A stretch of DNA of 64,000 bases from assembly GCF_021228295.1 (NCBI RefSeq), contig NZ_JAJQPD010000013.1, forward strand, positions 55,413-119,412, written 5' to 3'. This document shows, piece by piece, positions 53,288-61,745 of this stretch. Position numbers and translations under genes: made by a program. The DNA comes from Agromyces humatus (GTDB lineage Bacteria; Actinomycetota; Actinomycetes; Actinomycetales; Microbacteriaceae). The notes below the pieces were generated by a model that was given only the letters and a program-made list of their open reading frames with translations, had not been told where the DNA came from and did not search any database. Numbering within the stretch: the stretch's first letter is position 1; each line of letters opens with the position of its first letter.

Positions 53288-53336
53288 GTAAGCAACTTAG
53301 GTTGCTATCTCAGATTTGTCAACCGAAGTTGCTTAC
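53288..53336 (-). promoter_or_regulatory. leaderless promoter with nested operators of the Clp-N/ABC operon
   Basis: On the minus strand TTGACA (53322-53317) and TAAGTT (53299-53294) are 17 bases apart, and the ATG follows six bases later. GTAAGCAACTT (53288-53298) and AAGTTGCTTAC (53326-53336) form a perfect 11-bp inverted repeat with 27 bases between; a third GGTTGC half-site lies between them. Confidence 0.8.
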
Positions 53337-53429
53337 AAGTGGCGGCCGCCACCCCGTGCCGCGTCGAAGGAGCCACGAGTCGCCGAGTGGCCCCTTGCGC
53401 TCGGGGTCGCCGAGCGATGTCATCGAGAG

Positions 53430-53861
53430 ATGCCCGACGATCTCTTCTTCTCCGACGACCCCGACCGCCTCGATCGTGGGCGCATCCACGCCTGGCTGGC
53501 AGAGGAGTCGTACTGGGCGGAAGGGCGGCCACGGGCGACGCAGGACGCGGCGATCGACGCCTCATGGAATTTCGGCGTGTACGACGCGGTCACTGGCGAA
53601 CAACTCGCGTACGCACGAGTCGTGACGGATCGGGCGACCTTCGCCTGGCTCTGCGACGTGTTCGTCGCGGCCGGCGCGCGGGGGCGCGGTGTCGGGGTCG
53701 CCCTCGTCGACGGGGTGATGGCTGCACTCGAGCCGCTTGGACTGAAGCGCATCCTGCTCGCGACGGGCGACGCGCACGGACTCTACGAGCGATTCGGCTT
53801 CCGGCCGCTCGAGCGCCCGCACGACTGGATGGCGCGTCCGGGCATCCTCACGCCCCGCTGA
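53430..53861 (+). CDS. GNAT-family N-acetyltransferase
   Basis: A 143-residue acetyltransferase. The acetyl-CoA loop is VAAGARGRGVGVALVDGVM, preceded by ATFAWLCDVFV, and ATGDAHGLYERFGFRPL is the conserved C-terminal segment. The ATG at 53430 is chosen as the usual family beginning (PDDLFFSDDPDRLD); a longer reading begins inside the divergent promoter. Substrate unknown. Confidence 0.82.
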   Translation: MPDDLFFSDDPDRLDRGRIHAWLAEESYWAEGRPRATQDAAIDASWNFGVYDAVTGEQLAYARVVTDRATFAWLCDVFVAAGARGRGVGVALVDGVMAALEPLGLKRILLATGDAHGLYERFGFRPLERPHDWMARPGILTPR

Positions 53862-53966
53862 TCGACACAGCGTCCGCGCCGCAGGCGCGCGCGAACGAGG
53901 CTGCTGACGCACGATCCTGCGACTGCACGGCGGATGCGTGCGCGACCTGCGGCGTAGCCTTGAAGG

Positions 53967-55343
53967 GTGACAGCGTTCGTCTCTGCCCTCGATCTCTTCT
54001 CGATCGGGATCGGCCCGTCGAGTTCGCACACCGTCGGCCCGATGCGGGCGGCGCGTGCGTTCGTCGAGGGTCTCGACGTCGACGGTCGGCTCGACCGGGT
54101 CACGCGTATCACCTGCTCGCTCTACGGCTCGCTCGGCGCCACCGGCCTCGGTCACGGCACCCCCGATGCGGTGGTCGCCGGCCTCGCCGGCCTCGAACCG
54201 CACGACTGCGACCCCGCCGACGTGCGCGGAGCCTGGTTGCGCCTCGGTGAGGCGGGCGCCGAACTTCGCGTGATGGGGCGCCACCCTGTGCGGATGTCGC
54301 AGGCCGACGTCTCGCTCGAGCCGCGCACCCGCCTGCCCGGCCACCCGAACGCCATGACGCTGCAGGCCTGGGGCGACGACGATGCGCTCCCCCTCGCCGA
54401 AGAGACCTACTACTCGGTCGGCGGCGGGTTCATCCGCCGCGATGGCGACGCGCCTGAGCAGTCCGAGGCGCTGCGGCATCCGCTGCCCTACTCGAACGCG
54501 GCCGAATTGCTCGACCTCTGCGACGAGCACGGCGTCTCCTTCTGCGATGTCGCTCGCTTCAACGAGGTCGCCGTGCACGGCGAACAGGGCATCGACGCAG
54601 GCCTCGACGCCATCTGGGCGGCGATGGCCGAGTGCGTCGCACACGGGCTCGCGACCGAGGGCACGCTGCCGGGCGGATTGCGCGTCAAGCGCCGCGCGCC
54701 CGAGGTGCGCCGACGCCTCGAGGAGTACGACCGCGATGAACACCTTCGCGACACCTCGACCGAATGGCTGCACGCCTTCGCCCTCGCCGTGAACGAGGAG
54801 AACGCGTCGGGCGGGCGCGTGGTCACGGCGCCGACGAACGGCGCGGCCGGCATCCTCCCCGCCGTCGGGCACTACTACCTGCGCTTCGTGCCCGGAGCCG
54901 ATGCCGCCGGCATCCGGCGGTTCCTGCTCACCGCGTCGGCGATCGCCTCGCTCGTGAAGAAGAACGCGTCGATCTCAGGTGCCGAAGGCGGGTGCCAGGC
55001 CGAGGTCGGGTCGGCGTGCGCGATGGCCGCCGGCGCCCTGTGCGCGGTGCTCGGGGGTACCGCACGACAGATCGAGAACGCGGCCGAGATCGCGATGGAG
55101 CACCACCTCGGCCTGACGTGCGACCCCGTCGCCGGGCTGGTGCAGGTGCCCTGCATCGAACGCAACGCGATCGCCGCGTCGACGGCGGTCTCGGCCGCGC
55201 GGCTCGCCCTGCACGGCGACGGCACCCACCTGGTGTCGCTCGACACCGTCATCGAGACGATGCGCCAGACGGGCATCGACATGATGACGAAGTACAAGGA
55301 GACGAGCGAGGGCGGCCTCGCGGTGAACGTCATCGAGTGCTGA
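53967..55343 (+). CDS. sdaA: L-serine ammonia-lyase (L-serine dehydratase), single-chain
   Basis: A 458-residue iron-sulfur enzyme deaminating L-serine to pyruvate. ALDLFSIGIGPSSSHTVGP is the N-terminal beta-domain motif; SGAEGGCQAEVGSACAMAAG and LTCDPVAGLVQVPC provide the cysteines for the 4Fe-4S cluster. Length fits the fused alpha-beta type. TAGCCT ends six bases before the GTG, so it is leaderless. A hairpin follows the stop. Confidence 0.94.
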   Translation: MTAFVSALDLFSIGIGPSSSHTVGPMRAARAFVEGLDVDGRLDRVTRITCSLYGSLGATGLGHGTPDAVVAGLAGLEPHDCDPADVRGAWLRLGEAGAELRVMGRHPVRMSQADVSLEPRTRLPGHPNAMTLQAWGDDDALPLAEETYYSVGGGFIRRDGDAPEQSEALRHPLPYSNAAELLDLCDEHGVSFCDVARFNEVAVHGEQGIDAGLDAIWAAMAECVAHGLATEGTLPGGLRVKRRAPEVRRRLEEYDRDEHLRDTSTEWLHAFALAVNEENASGGRVVTAPTNGAAGILPAVGHYYLRFVPGADAAGIRRFLLTASAIASLVKKNASISGAEGGCQAEVGSACAMAAGALCAVLGGTARQIENAAEIAMEHHLGLTCDPVAGLVQVPCIERNAIAASTAVSAARLALHGDGTHLVSLDTVIETMRQTGIDMMTKYKETSEGGLAVNVIEC

Positions 55344-55359
55344 CGCGCCCGGGGCCGGT

Positions 55360-55381
55360 CACGCGTCCCACGGGTCGCGTG
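55360..55381 (+). terminator. hairpin after sdaA
   Basis: CACGCG and CGCGTG pair around TCCCACGGGT, in which CCC/GGG also pair. It lies 17 bases past the sdaA stop. Confidence 0.55.
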
Positions 55382-55433
55382 TCCCCCGATCTGGCCCCTC
55401 GTGCAACCGTCGCGGTTCTGGCACGCTGTGCTG

Positions 55434-55646
55434 ATGGACACCCTCGCCGCCCCGATCCCCGACCCGAACTCCCTCGACCTGCTGTGGGGTGCCGGCCTCA
55501 TCGGCATCATCATCGGCCTCGTCATCTATCTGGCCGTGCTCGCCCTGATGCTCTGGATCGGCTACCTGATCATCAAGGCCGCCGTGCGCAACGGCTTGCG
55601 CGAGCACACGCTGTGGCTCGAGAGCCGGCGGGGTCCGCTTCGGTAG
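55434..55646 (+). CDS. small membrane protein
   Basis: A 70-residue protein with one long hydrophobic segment or helical hairpin (LLWGAGLIGIIIGLVIYLAV and following, about 17-47) and a basic C-terminus (RNGLREHTLWLESRRGPLR). No family recognised. A start at the ATG 55434 fits the composition change. Confidence 0.6.
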   Translation: MDTLAAPIPDPNSLDLLWGAGLIGIIIGLVIYLAVLALMLWIGYLIIKAAVRNGLREHTLWLESRRGPLR

Positions 55647-55680
55647 CCGCTGGGCTACGCCCGGCCGCTGGGCTACGCCC
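55645..55680. repeat. 18-bp perfect tandem duplication
   Basis: CCGCTGGGCTACGCCCGG occurs twice in direct succession after the small membrane protein gene. GTAGCC (55642-55647) and GGCTAC also form a hairpin across the first copy, so it may act as a terminator. Confidence 0.75.
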
Positions 55681-55688
55681 GGCGGCCG

Positions 55689-56213
55689 TCAGCAGGCGCA
55701 GCTGATCACGCCGACCGAACCGGTCGGCAGCGGTGCACCACCGACCCCGGCCGCGGCGACGTTCGTCAGCGCGTCGGCCGGGCGCTGCCGCATGCCATCG
55801 GGGGTGTCGTACGCGAACCCCTCGCGCACCCAGTACTCGAAGCCGCCGAGCATCTCCTTCACCGGGTAGCCGAGTCGCGCGAACTCGAGCGCGGCGCGCG
55901 TCGCGCCGTTGCAGCCGGGGCCCCAGCAGTACACGACCACCGGCGTCCCGGCCGGGATGTGCGCCGTCGCCTCGCCGGCGATGCGCCGACCCGGCAGGTG
56001 CATCGCGCCGGGCACGTGCCCCTGGGTCCACGACTCGTCGCTGCGGGTGTCGACCACGACGAAGCCAGGCGCGTCGGTCGCGAGTGCGGCCGCGACATCC
56101 GACACGTCGGACTCGAACGCGAGCCGGCCGCGGAAGTGCGCGACCGCCTCGTCGGCAGCCGCAACGTTCGCGAACAGTGCAGGAACCGTCTGGGTCGTCG
56201 TGGGGTCGCTCAT
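55689..56213 (-). CDS. rhodanese-like domain protein
   Basis: A 174-residue single-domain rhodanese. VVVDTRSDESWTQGHVPGAMHLPGR is represented by its core GHVPGAMHLPGR, and the active-site loop is VYCWGPGCNGATRA with cysteine as sulfur acceptor. Two more cysteines end the protein (VISCAC), which is unusual and could bind metal or relay persulfide. Role unknown. Confidence 0.85.
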   Translation of the reverse strand: MSDPTTTQTVPALFANVAAADEAVAHFRGRLAFESDVSDVAAALATDAPGFVVVDTRSDESWTQGHVPGAMHLPGRRIAGEATAHIPAGTPVVVYCWGPGCNGATRAALEFARLGYPVKEMLGGFEYWVREGFAYDTPDGMRQRPADALTNVAAAGVGGAPLPTGSVGVISCAC

Positions 56214-56335
56214 GACGACAGCCTGCCACCACGATCACGCACGGCGAGGTGCAGATCGCGCCGCCGTCGCGCGAGATCCGGCCAGTCTCGGCCGATACGC
56301 TGCCCGCTGCGACGCCCCGCCGCCGAGCCCGTGAG

Positions 56336-57622
56336 TCAGGCAGACGCGAAGAACTCGCTCACGGCGGCGCCGAGCGCCACGAGGTCGTCGACGTGTGCGA
56401 GCTCGCGCGCCGAGTGCATCGACAGCAGGGGCACGCCGACGTCGACCGTGCGGATTCCGAGGCGCGTGGCAGCGAGCGGGCCGATCGTCGACCCGCATGG
56501 GATCGCGTTGTTCGACACGAACGCCTGCGTCGGCACCCCTGCGCGGCGGCATACGCCGGTCCAGAGCGCACTGCCGACGGCATCGCTCGCGTACCGTTGG
56601 CTCGCATTCAGCTTGAGCAGGGGGCCGCCGCCGAGCACCGGACGATTGCCGGGATCGTGTCGCTCCGAGTAGTTGGGGTGCACCGCGTGCCCCGCGTCGG
56701 AGGAGAGGATCCACGACTGGGCGAAGGCGCGTCGCCGGTCGATCTCGCCGGCGCCGAGCGCGGTCGACACCCGCACGAGCACGTCTTCGAGCACCGGGCC
56801 GCTCGCACCCGAGCGCGACTCGGACCCGAGCTCCTCATGGTCGAACGCGGCGAGCACGCTGAGGTGCGCGGCGTCGTCGGGTGCGGCGAGCAGGGCGGCC
56901 AGACCGGCGTACACCGAACTCAGGTTGTCCATGCGGCCGGCGGCGAAGAACGCGTCGGCGAGGCCGAAGCGGGCCGGAGCCTGGGTGTCGGCGAGCAGCA
57001 GGTCGTGGCCCGCGATCTCGTCCGGCGCGATGCCGACGCCGCTCAGCGCGACCGCGAGCAGGTCGGCGTTCTCGTCGAGATCGCCCGCCGCACCCCAGAT
57101 CGGCTGCGTGTGCCGCTGCTTGTCGAGGGTGAGTCCCTTGCTGTTCACCTCGCGGTCGAGGTGGATCGCGAGCTGCGGGATGCGCAGCATCGGACCGGTG
57201 CGCACCAGGTGCGTCGCGCCGTCGGCGGTCGCCACACGACCGGCGAGCTCGAGCTCGCGATCGAGCCACGAGTTGATCAGCGGCCCGCCGTAGACCTCGA
57301 CGCCGGCCTGGAGCACGCCCTCGGAGTTCGACGTGGGATTGGGCTTCAGCTTGAACGACGGAGAGTCGGTGTGCGCCCCGAGGATGCGGAACGGCGTCGT
57401 CGCATCGGCCGAAGGCGGCTGCGCCCACGCCATGACCGCACCATCGCGCACGATGACACGCCGGCCCGGGGTCGCGGGCCACTCGGCCGACTCGTCGAGC
57501 CGCTCGAATCCAGCCTCCTCGAGCCGCCGGGCAACCTCTGCGGCCGCATGGTACGAGGTCGGTGAGGCTTGGATGAAGTCGGCGAAGTCGGCGATGTACG
57601 CGTCGGTGTCGAGGGGAGGCAT
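56336..57622 (-). CDS. M18-family aminopeptidase
   Basis: A 428-residue dinuclear zinc aminopeptidase. Metal ligands lie in GAHTDSPSFKLKPNP, AFDHEELGSESRSG and GHAVHPNYSERHDP, with the final histidine in VPLLSMHSAREL. It removes N-terminal, often acidic, residues from peptides. GGAGG lies only one base before ATG 57622, so initiation may be leaderless (TTGGAT six bases before the start). Confidence 0.9.
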   Translation of the reverse strand: MPPLDTDAYIADFADFIQASPTSYHAAAEVARRLEEAGFERLDESAEWPATPGRRVIVRDGAVMAWAQPPSADATTPFRILGAHTDSPSFKLKPNPTSNSEGVLQAGVEVYGGPLINSWLDRELELAGRVATADGATHLVRTGPMLRIPQLAIHLDREVNSKGLTLDKQRHTQPIWGAAGDLDENADLLAVALSGVGIAPDEIAGHDLLLADTQAPARFGLADAFFAAGRMDNLSSVYAGLAALLAAPDDAAHLSVLAAFDHEELGSESRSGASGPVLEDVLVRVSTALGAGEIDRRRAFAQSWILSSDAGHAVHPNYSERHDPGNRPVLGGGPLLKLNASQRYASDAVGSALWTGVCRRAGVPTQAFVSNNAIPCGSTIGPLAATRLGIRTVDVGVPLLSMHSARELAHVDDLVALGAAVSEFFASA

Positions 57623-57675
57623 GCCTCCATCCAACACCGGCCTGCACTCTCGCGCGAAACCGCCGCGCGCCACGC

Positions 57676-58611
57676 TCAGGCGAACCGCACGACCGCCTGC
57701 AGCCGCGAGCGGACCTCCATGAGCTCGGTGCCGCCGAGGTGGGCCGACCCCGGAAGCCCTTCGCGTACCGCGCTCGCGAGCCGCGAACGCCGCACGAGTG
57801 CCACGGTCGCGCCGCGCACGCTGCCGCCGAGCTCGAGCGGCTCGTCGGCATGCTCGTCGGGCACGACCACGACGAGCGCGGTGGGCTTCACGCGCGCCGC
57901 CCGTCCGATCGCCTTGGCACGCGCGGCGAGCGCGCGGATCGGCCGTTCGCCGCCGAGCGCCTCGCCGACGAGTTCACCGCGCTTCAGCGCCACCGTCGCG
58001 CCCCAGTCCTCGGACTGGATCGCGAACAGCCCCGTCGGCCCGAGCACCAGATGGTCGAGCTTGGGCGGCAGGCCGCGGCCCGCCGCGTCGGTCGCGAGGT
58101 CGTGCCAGACCGTGTAGGCGATGCCGAGCGTCGCGAGCGAGCGCGCGGTCGCCTCTTCGGCGAGCGCATCGGCGAGCACGTGACGGATGTCGCGCGGCGC
58201 ACTTCGCACGAGCGCGGGGTCGTAGGGGTCGTCGAGCGTGACGCCGCGACCGACCCACTCGCGAACGAGCGCCAGATAGGTCTCGCGTGACAGCCCGCCG
58301 GGGTGCCCGTACGACCGCGCCTGGGGCCGGGAATCGCGGCGTGGCTTCGGCGCGGTGGGCGCCCACGCCTCGTGGGGCGCGTCGGAGGGTGCCACCGTGC
58401 GGATCCCACGATCGAAGGCAGCTCGCGCCTCGGGCGTGCCGACGAGCTCCCATGCGGCCTGGACCGCGTGGAAACGGATCGCGTCGCCGCCGGTGTCGGG
58501 GTGGGCGCCGCGCAGGGCGCGCCGGTACGCCAGGCGCAGCGTCGCGGCATCCGCGTCGGCGGCGACGCCGAGCACCTCGTACGGTGAGTCGGAGAGCGGA
58601 CTGTCGGGCAT
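57676..58611 (-). CDS. J-domain protein with a NERD-like domain
   Basis: A 311-residue protein. Residues 8-60 are a J domain with HPD at about 37-39 (SPYEVLGVAADADAATLRLA), which stimulates DnaK. After a linker, a region from about 150 (ALAEEATARSLATLGIAYTV, then KLDHLVLGPTGLFAIQSEDW) resembles NERD nuclease-related domains. No glycine-rich or zinc region of classic DnaJ is present. The combination suggests chaperone recruitment to a nucleic-acid enzyme. The NERD call is from motif memory. Confidence 0.75.
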   Translation of the reverse strand: MPDSPLSDSPYEVLGVAADADAATLRLAYRRALRGAHPDTGGDAIRFHAVQAAWELVGTPEARAAFDRGIRTVAPSDAPHEAWAPTAPKPRRDSRPQARSYGHPGGLSRETYLALVREWVGRGVTLDDPYDPALVRSAPRDIRHVLADALAEEATARSLATLGIAYTVWHDLATDAAGRGLPPKLDHLVLGPTGLFAIQSEDWGATVALKRGELVGEALGGERPIRALAARAKAIGRAARVKPTALVVVVPDEHADEPLELGGSVRGATVALVRRSRLASAVREGLPGSAHLGGTELMEVRSRLQAVVRFA

Positions 58612-58746
58612 TGGCTCGCTTTCGATATGCGACCACGAGAATACCCTCGCGAGCAGGGGGATCGCCGAGTCGTGGCGCTCTCGCTCGCGACGTTTCCTCA
58701 GGGATAGACTCCGTGCAGGCCAACGGGGCCGCCGAAGGAGGCCGAC

Positions 58747-59175
58747 ATGGTGGTCGAGGTCAATTACTGGGCCGTGGTCGTCGCGACGCTGTCGACGATG
58801 GTCGTCGGGTCGATCTGGTACACGCCGAAGGTGTTCGGCAACTACTGGATGCGGGTCGCGAAGGTCGACGATTCGGGCGATCGCAATGCCGTCGCGCCGA
58901 TCGTCATGACCCTCGTCGTGAGCTTCATCTCGGCGTGGGTGCTCGCGCTCGCGACGCAGGTCGCGTGGGAGGCGCTCGGCGGTAACTACCTCGTCATGAC
59001 CATCACCACCGGTCTCATGCTGTGGGCCGGCTTCACGGCGGCGCGTTTCATCACGCACGACGCGTTCGAGGGGCGCCCGGCCGGTCTCACCATTCTCAAC
59101 ATCGCGCACGAGCTCGTCACCGTGCTCGTGATGGCGCTCATCATCGGAGTGTGGCCGCCCGAGGGCACGGTCTGA
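58747..59175 (+). CDS. DUF1761 membrane protein
   Basis: A 142-residue four-helix protein: NYWAVVVATLSTMVVGSIWY, then VFGNYWMRV, and WAGFTAARFITHDAFEGRP fit DUF1761. GAAGGAG lies shortly before the ATG. Function unknown in the family. Confidence 0.78.
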   Translation: MVVEVNYWAVVVATLSTMVVGSIWYTPKVFGNYWMRVAKVDDSGDRNAVAPIVMTLVVSFISAWVLALATQVAWEALGGNYLVMTITTGLMLWAGFTAARFITHDAFEGRPAGLTILNIAHELVTVLVMALIIGVWPPEGTV

Positions 59176-59217
59176 CGTCCTGCGTGCACAACGTCGAGAG
59201 CGGATGACCCTTCCGGA

Positions 59218-60813
59218 TCACTCGCTCGGCAGCAGCAGCATCCCGTCGTCGATGAGGGCGCGCGCTGCCGGCAGCAGTTCGGCCGCCAGCGCCGACTCGT
59301 CGACCTCGAGCAGCTGCGCGAGCGCCGCGATGATCGCTCCCACCGCGAGTTCGCCGTCGCACGCGCCGACGAGGGCCGCGAGCCCCGTGTCGAGGACGAC
59401 GGAGCGCGCGAATCCGCCGCCCTGTCGAAGCAGCATCGCGGTCGGGTCGTCGTCACCCGGCCAGTAGTGCCGCTCCTCGGTGATGTCGCCGGCGACCGTC
59501 AGGCGGATCGCGGCGAGCTCGGCATCGGACAGCGACGACTGTCGGTCGTGCGCGACGAGGCACTCGACGAGATGCCCGCCGAGGCCGGCGCCGACGTCGC
59601 CGAGCGGCCCGTGCAGCCGTTCGACGCGAGCCTGCCCCGCGGACCCCGATGCCCGGGTCGCGACATCCGCCGCATCACGCCGCCGCAGCAGCACGTACCC
59701 GAACCCGACGCGATCGACGCCGCGCGCCTCGAAGTCGTCGAGCCACGCCGTGTAGAGACGACCGAAGGCCTCGGTTCCGGGCCGGGTCCCCCCGTCGCGG
59801 ATCCAGGTCTCGGCGTACTCGGTGACGTGCTGCACCTCGCGCTCGACGATCCAGTGGTCGAGGCCGCCGGCCCACTCGGCCGCGCGAGCGAGCCCGTCGC
59901 GGTCGCCCGCGTACTCCCAGTTGGCCAGCAGCTGTGCGACGCCGCCCGGTTCGAGGTGGTCGCCCGCCGCCCGGATCACGGATTCGACGAGCTCGTCGCC
60001 GACCATGCCGCCGTCGCGGTAGTCGTACTCGGGCACGCCTGCGACGCGCGGCGTGATGACGAACGGCGGATTCGACACGATGCGATCGAACCGCTCACCC
60101 GCGACGGGCTCGTAGAGGCTTCCGAGACGCAACTCGACGCCCTCGATGCCGTTCAGCTCGAGGTTCATGCCGGCGAGCTTCAGTGCGCGCTCCGAGATGT
60201 CGGTCGCGACGACCCGATCGGCGAAGCGCGACGCGTGCATCGCCTGGATGCCGCAGCCCGTGCCGAGGTCGAGGACGCTCCGCGCGGGGGTCGGCAGCAT
60301 CAGGCCCGCCAGCGTCATCGAGGCGCCGCCGACGCCGAGCACGTGCTGCTCGCCGAGCGGGCCCTCGATCGCGAGCTCGCCGAGGTCCGAGAGGATCCAC
60401 CACTCGCCGCTTCCGCGCGCGTCGGTGAACGCGTACGGCCGCAGGTCGAGCGAGGCCACGACGGATGGCCCGCGCCGGGCGATCAGCCCGAGCTCGGCGC
60501 CGGCGTCGACCCCGAGCTCCGGCAGCGCGCGGGCGACGTCGTCGGCGGGCACCGGAAGCCCCAGCACGAAGAGCTCGGCGAGGGTGGCGAGATCGGCGGA
60601 TGACCCATGCTCGGCCCGACGCGCCTCGAGCACGCGTCGGGCGGGCACGCGTTCGCCGCGATGCAGTGCCGCCGCGGCAGCGGTGCCCCACAGCGCCTGG
60701 AGCGCGCCCACCGTGAACCGGGCCCGCCGAAGGTCGGCGTGGAGGCGAGCCAGCAGATCGGTCGTGCGGTCGGTCGTGCGGTCGCGGGGTTCGCGGTTCG
60801 GCTCGGCGTTCAC
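59218..60813 (-). CDS. SAM-dependent methyltransferase (N5-glutamine/small-methyltransferase type)
   Basis: A 531-residue protein. Residues 1-150 are a helical leader domain; SVLDLGTGCGIQAMHASRF is the SAM site and FDRIVSNPPFVITP the NPPF catalytic motif of enzymes that methylate amide or exocyclic amines. A C-terminal domain from about 400 contains winged-helix-like segments. Start GTG 60813 is inferred from composition. Actinobacterial homologues of this length exist; the target (rRNA, protein or other) is unknown. Confidence 0.8.
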   Translation of the reverse strand: MNAEPNREPRDRTTDRTTDLLARLHADLRRARFTVGALQALWGTAAAAALHRGERVPARRVLEARRAEHGSSADLATLAELFVLGLPVPADDVARALPELGVDAGAELGLIARRGPSVVASLDLRPYAFTDARGSGEWWILSDLGELAIEGPLGEQHVLGVGGASMTLAGLMLPTPARSVLDLGTGCGIQAMHASRFADRVVATDISERALKLAGMNLELNGIEGVELRLGSLYEPVAGERFDRIVSNPPFVITPRVAGVPEYDYRDGGMVGDELVESVIRAAGDHLEPGGVAQLLANWEYAGDRDGLARAAEWAGGLDHWIVEREVQHVTEYAETWIRDGGTRPGTEAFGRLYTAWLDDFEARGVDRVGFGYVLLRRRDAADVATRASGSAGQARVERLHGPLGDVGAGLGGHLVECLVAHDRQSSLSDAELAAIRLTVAGDITEERHYWPGDDDPTAMLLRQGGGFARSVVLDTGLAALVGACDGELAVGAIIAALAQLLEVDESALAAELLPAARALIDDGMLLLPSE

Positions 60814-60949
60814 CCGACAATTCAAGCGCACGTCGACGATCGTCACGTGGGCGTCATCGGGCGTCCATCTCAGGTTGCGTCCCGTAACCCCGATGTCACA
60901 CGTCGCGCGTAGCGTGGGCGTACGATCGGACAGCGAGGGGAGGCCGCTC

Positions 60950-61282
60950 ATGGACGAAGCATCGACGCTCGAGCGTCTGCGCCAAGACGCGCGCGACGAG
61001 CTCAGTGCACTCATCGAGTTGCGCTGCCGCCTCGGTGAAGACCCGTGGACGTTCCTGCCCGATCTGCCGTCTGTCGACGAGCAGGTCGTCGCGACGCTGC
61101 GCGAAGAGCGCATGCACTCCGACGAATGGCGGCCGGCCCGCGCGCGGGCCTACCACCCCGCGGCACACGAGGGCGACGTCGCACGGTTCGAGTACGAACT
61201 GCTGCGGGGCATCGCACTCGACCACCCCGAGCTGAGCGCCGCCGTGTGGTCGGTGCTCGACCGGGTGCCCGCGGCCTGGTGA
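60950..61282 (+). CDS. hypothetical protein
   Basis: A 110-residue, mostly helical soluble protein with no recognised domain (LERLRQDARDELSALIELRC; EEWRP-like acidic centre; FEYELLRGIALDHPELSAAVW). GAGGGGAGG before the ATG supports translation. It is divergent from the methyltransferase and convergent with the DUF3054 gene two bases away. Confidence 0.55.
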   Translation: MDEASTLERLRQDARDELSALIELRCRLGEDPWTFLPDLPSVDEQVVATLREERMHSDEWRPARARAYHPAAHEGDVARFEYELLRGIALDHPELSAAVWSVLDRVPAAW

Positions 61283-61283
61283 T

Positions 61284-61700
61284 TCAGGCCGCCCCGGCCC
61301 CGGCCTCGGCACGGCGGGAGCGGCGCGCACGTGTCACGAGCAGGGCGACGAGCCGCCAGCCGAGCAGCATGGCGGCGAGCGTGAGCGCCGCGACGATCAC
61401 GAACGCGAGCTGCACGCCCTGACCCGAGGCGACCCGCAGCAGCATCCCGCCGCTCACGCTCGCCGCCCAGATCACGGCGCCCGTCGGCCAGATGACGAAC
61501 GGATGCCGCCACGCACGGGTCGCGAGCCACCCCGCCGCCGCCCCGACCAGGAACGGCCATGCGGTCTGCGCGATGCCGCCCAGCGAGAGCGCCTCTTCGT
61601 GGTTGCGGCGCCCGATGAGCACGAACACCAGGATGAGCGCGACGTCGAGCGCCGCCGCCGTCAGCACGGGCGCGGTGCGATTGGTCGTGCGTCGGGTCAT
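61284..61700 (-). CDS. DUF3054 membrane protein
   Basis: A 138-residue four-helix protein. FVLIGRRNHEEALSLGGIAQ and TAWPFLVGAAAGWLATRAWR are the DUF3054 signature, a family largely restricted to actinobacteria and haloarchaea (from memory). TACGAT ends six bases before the ATG, a leaderless promoter. Function unknown. Confidence 0.8.
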   Translation of the reverse strand: MTRRTTNRTAPVLTAAALDVALILVFVLIGRRNHEEALSLGGIAQTAWPFLVGAAAGWLATRAWRHPFVIWPTGAVIWAASVSGGMLLRVASGQGVQLAFVIVAALTLAAMLLGWRLVALLVTRARRSRRAEAGAGAA

Positions 61701-61745
61701 GCAGCCATCGTACGGAACGCCACCCTGTGCACCGACCGGGCCGGG

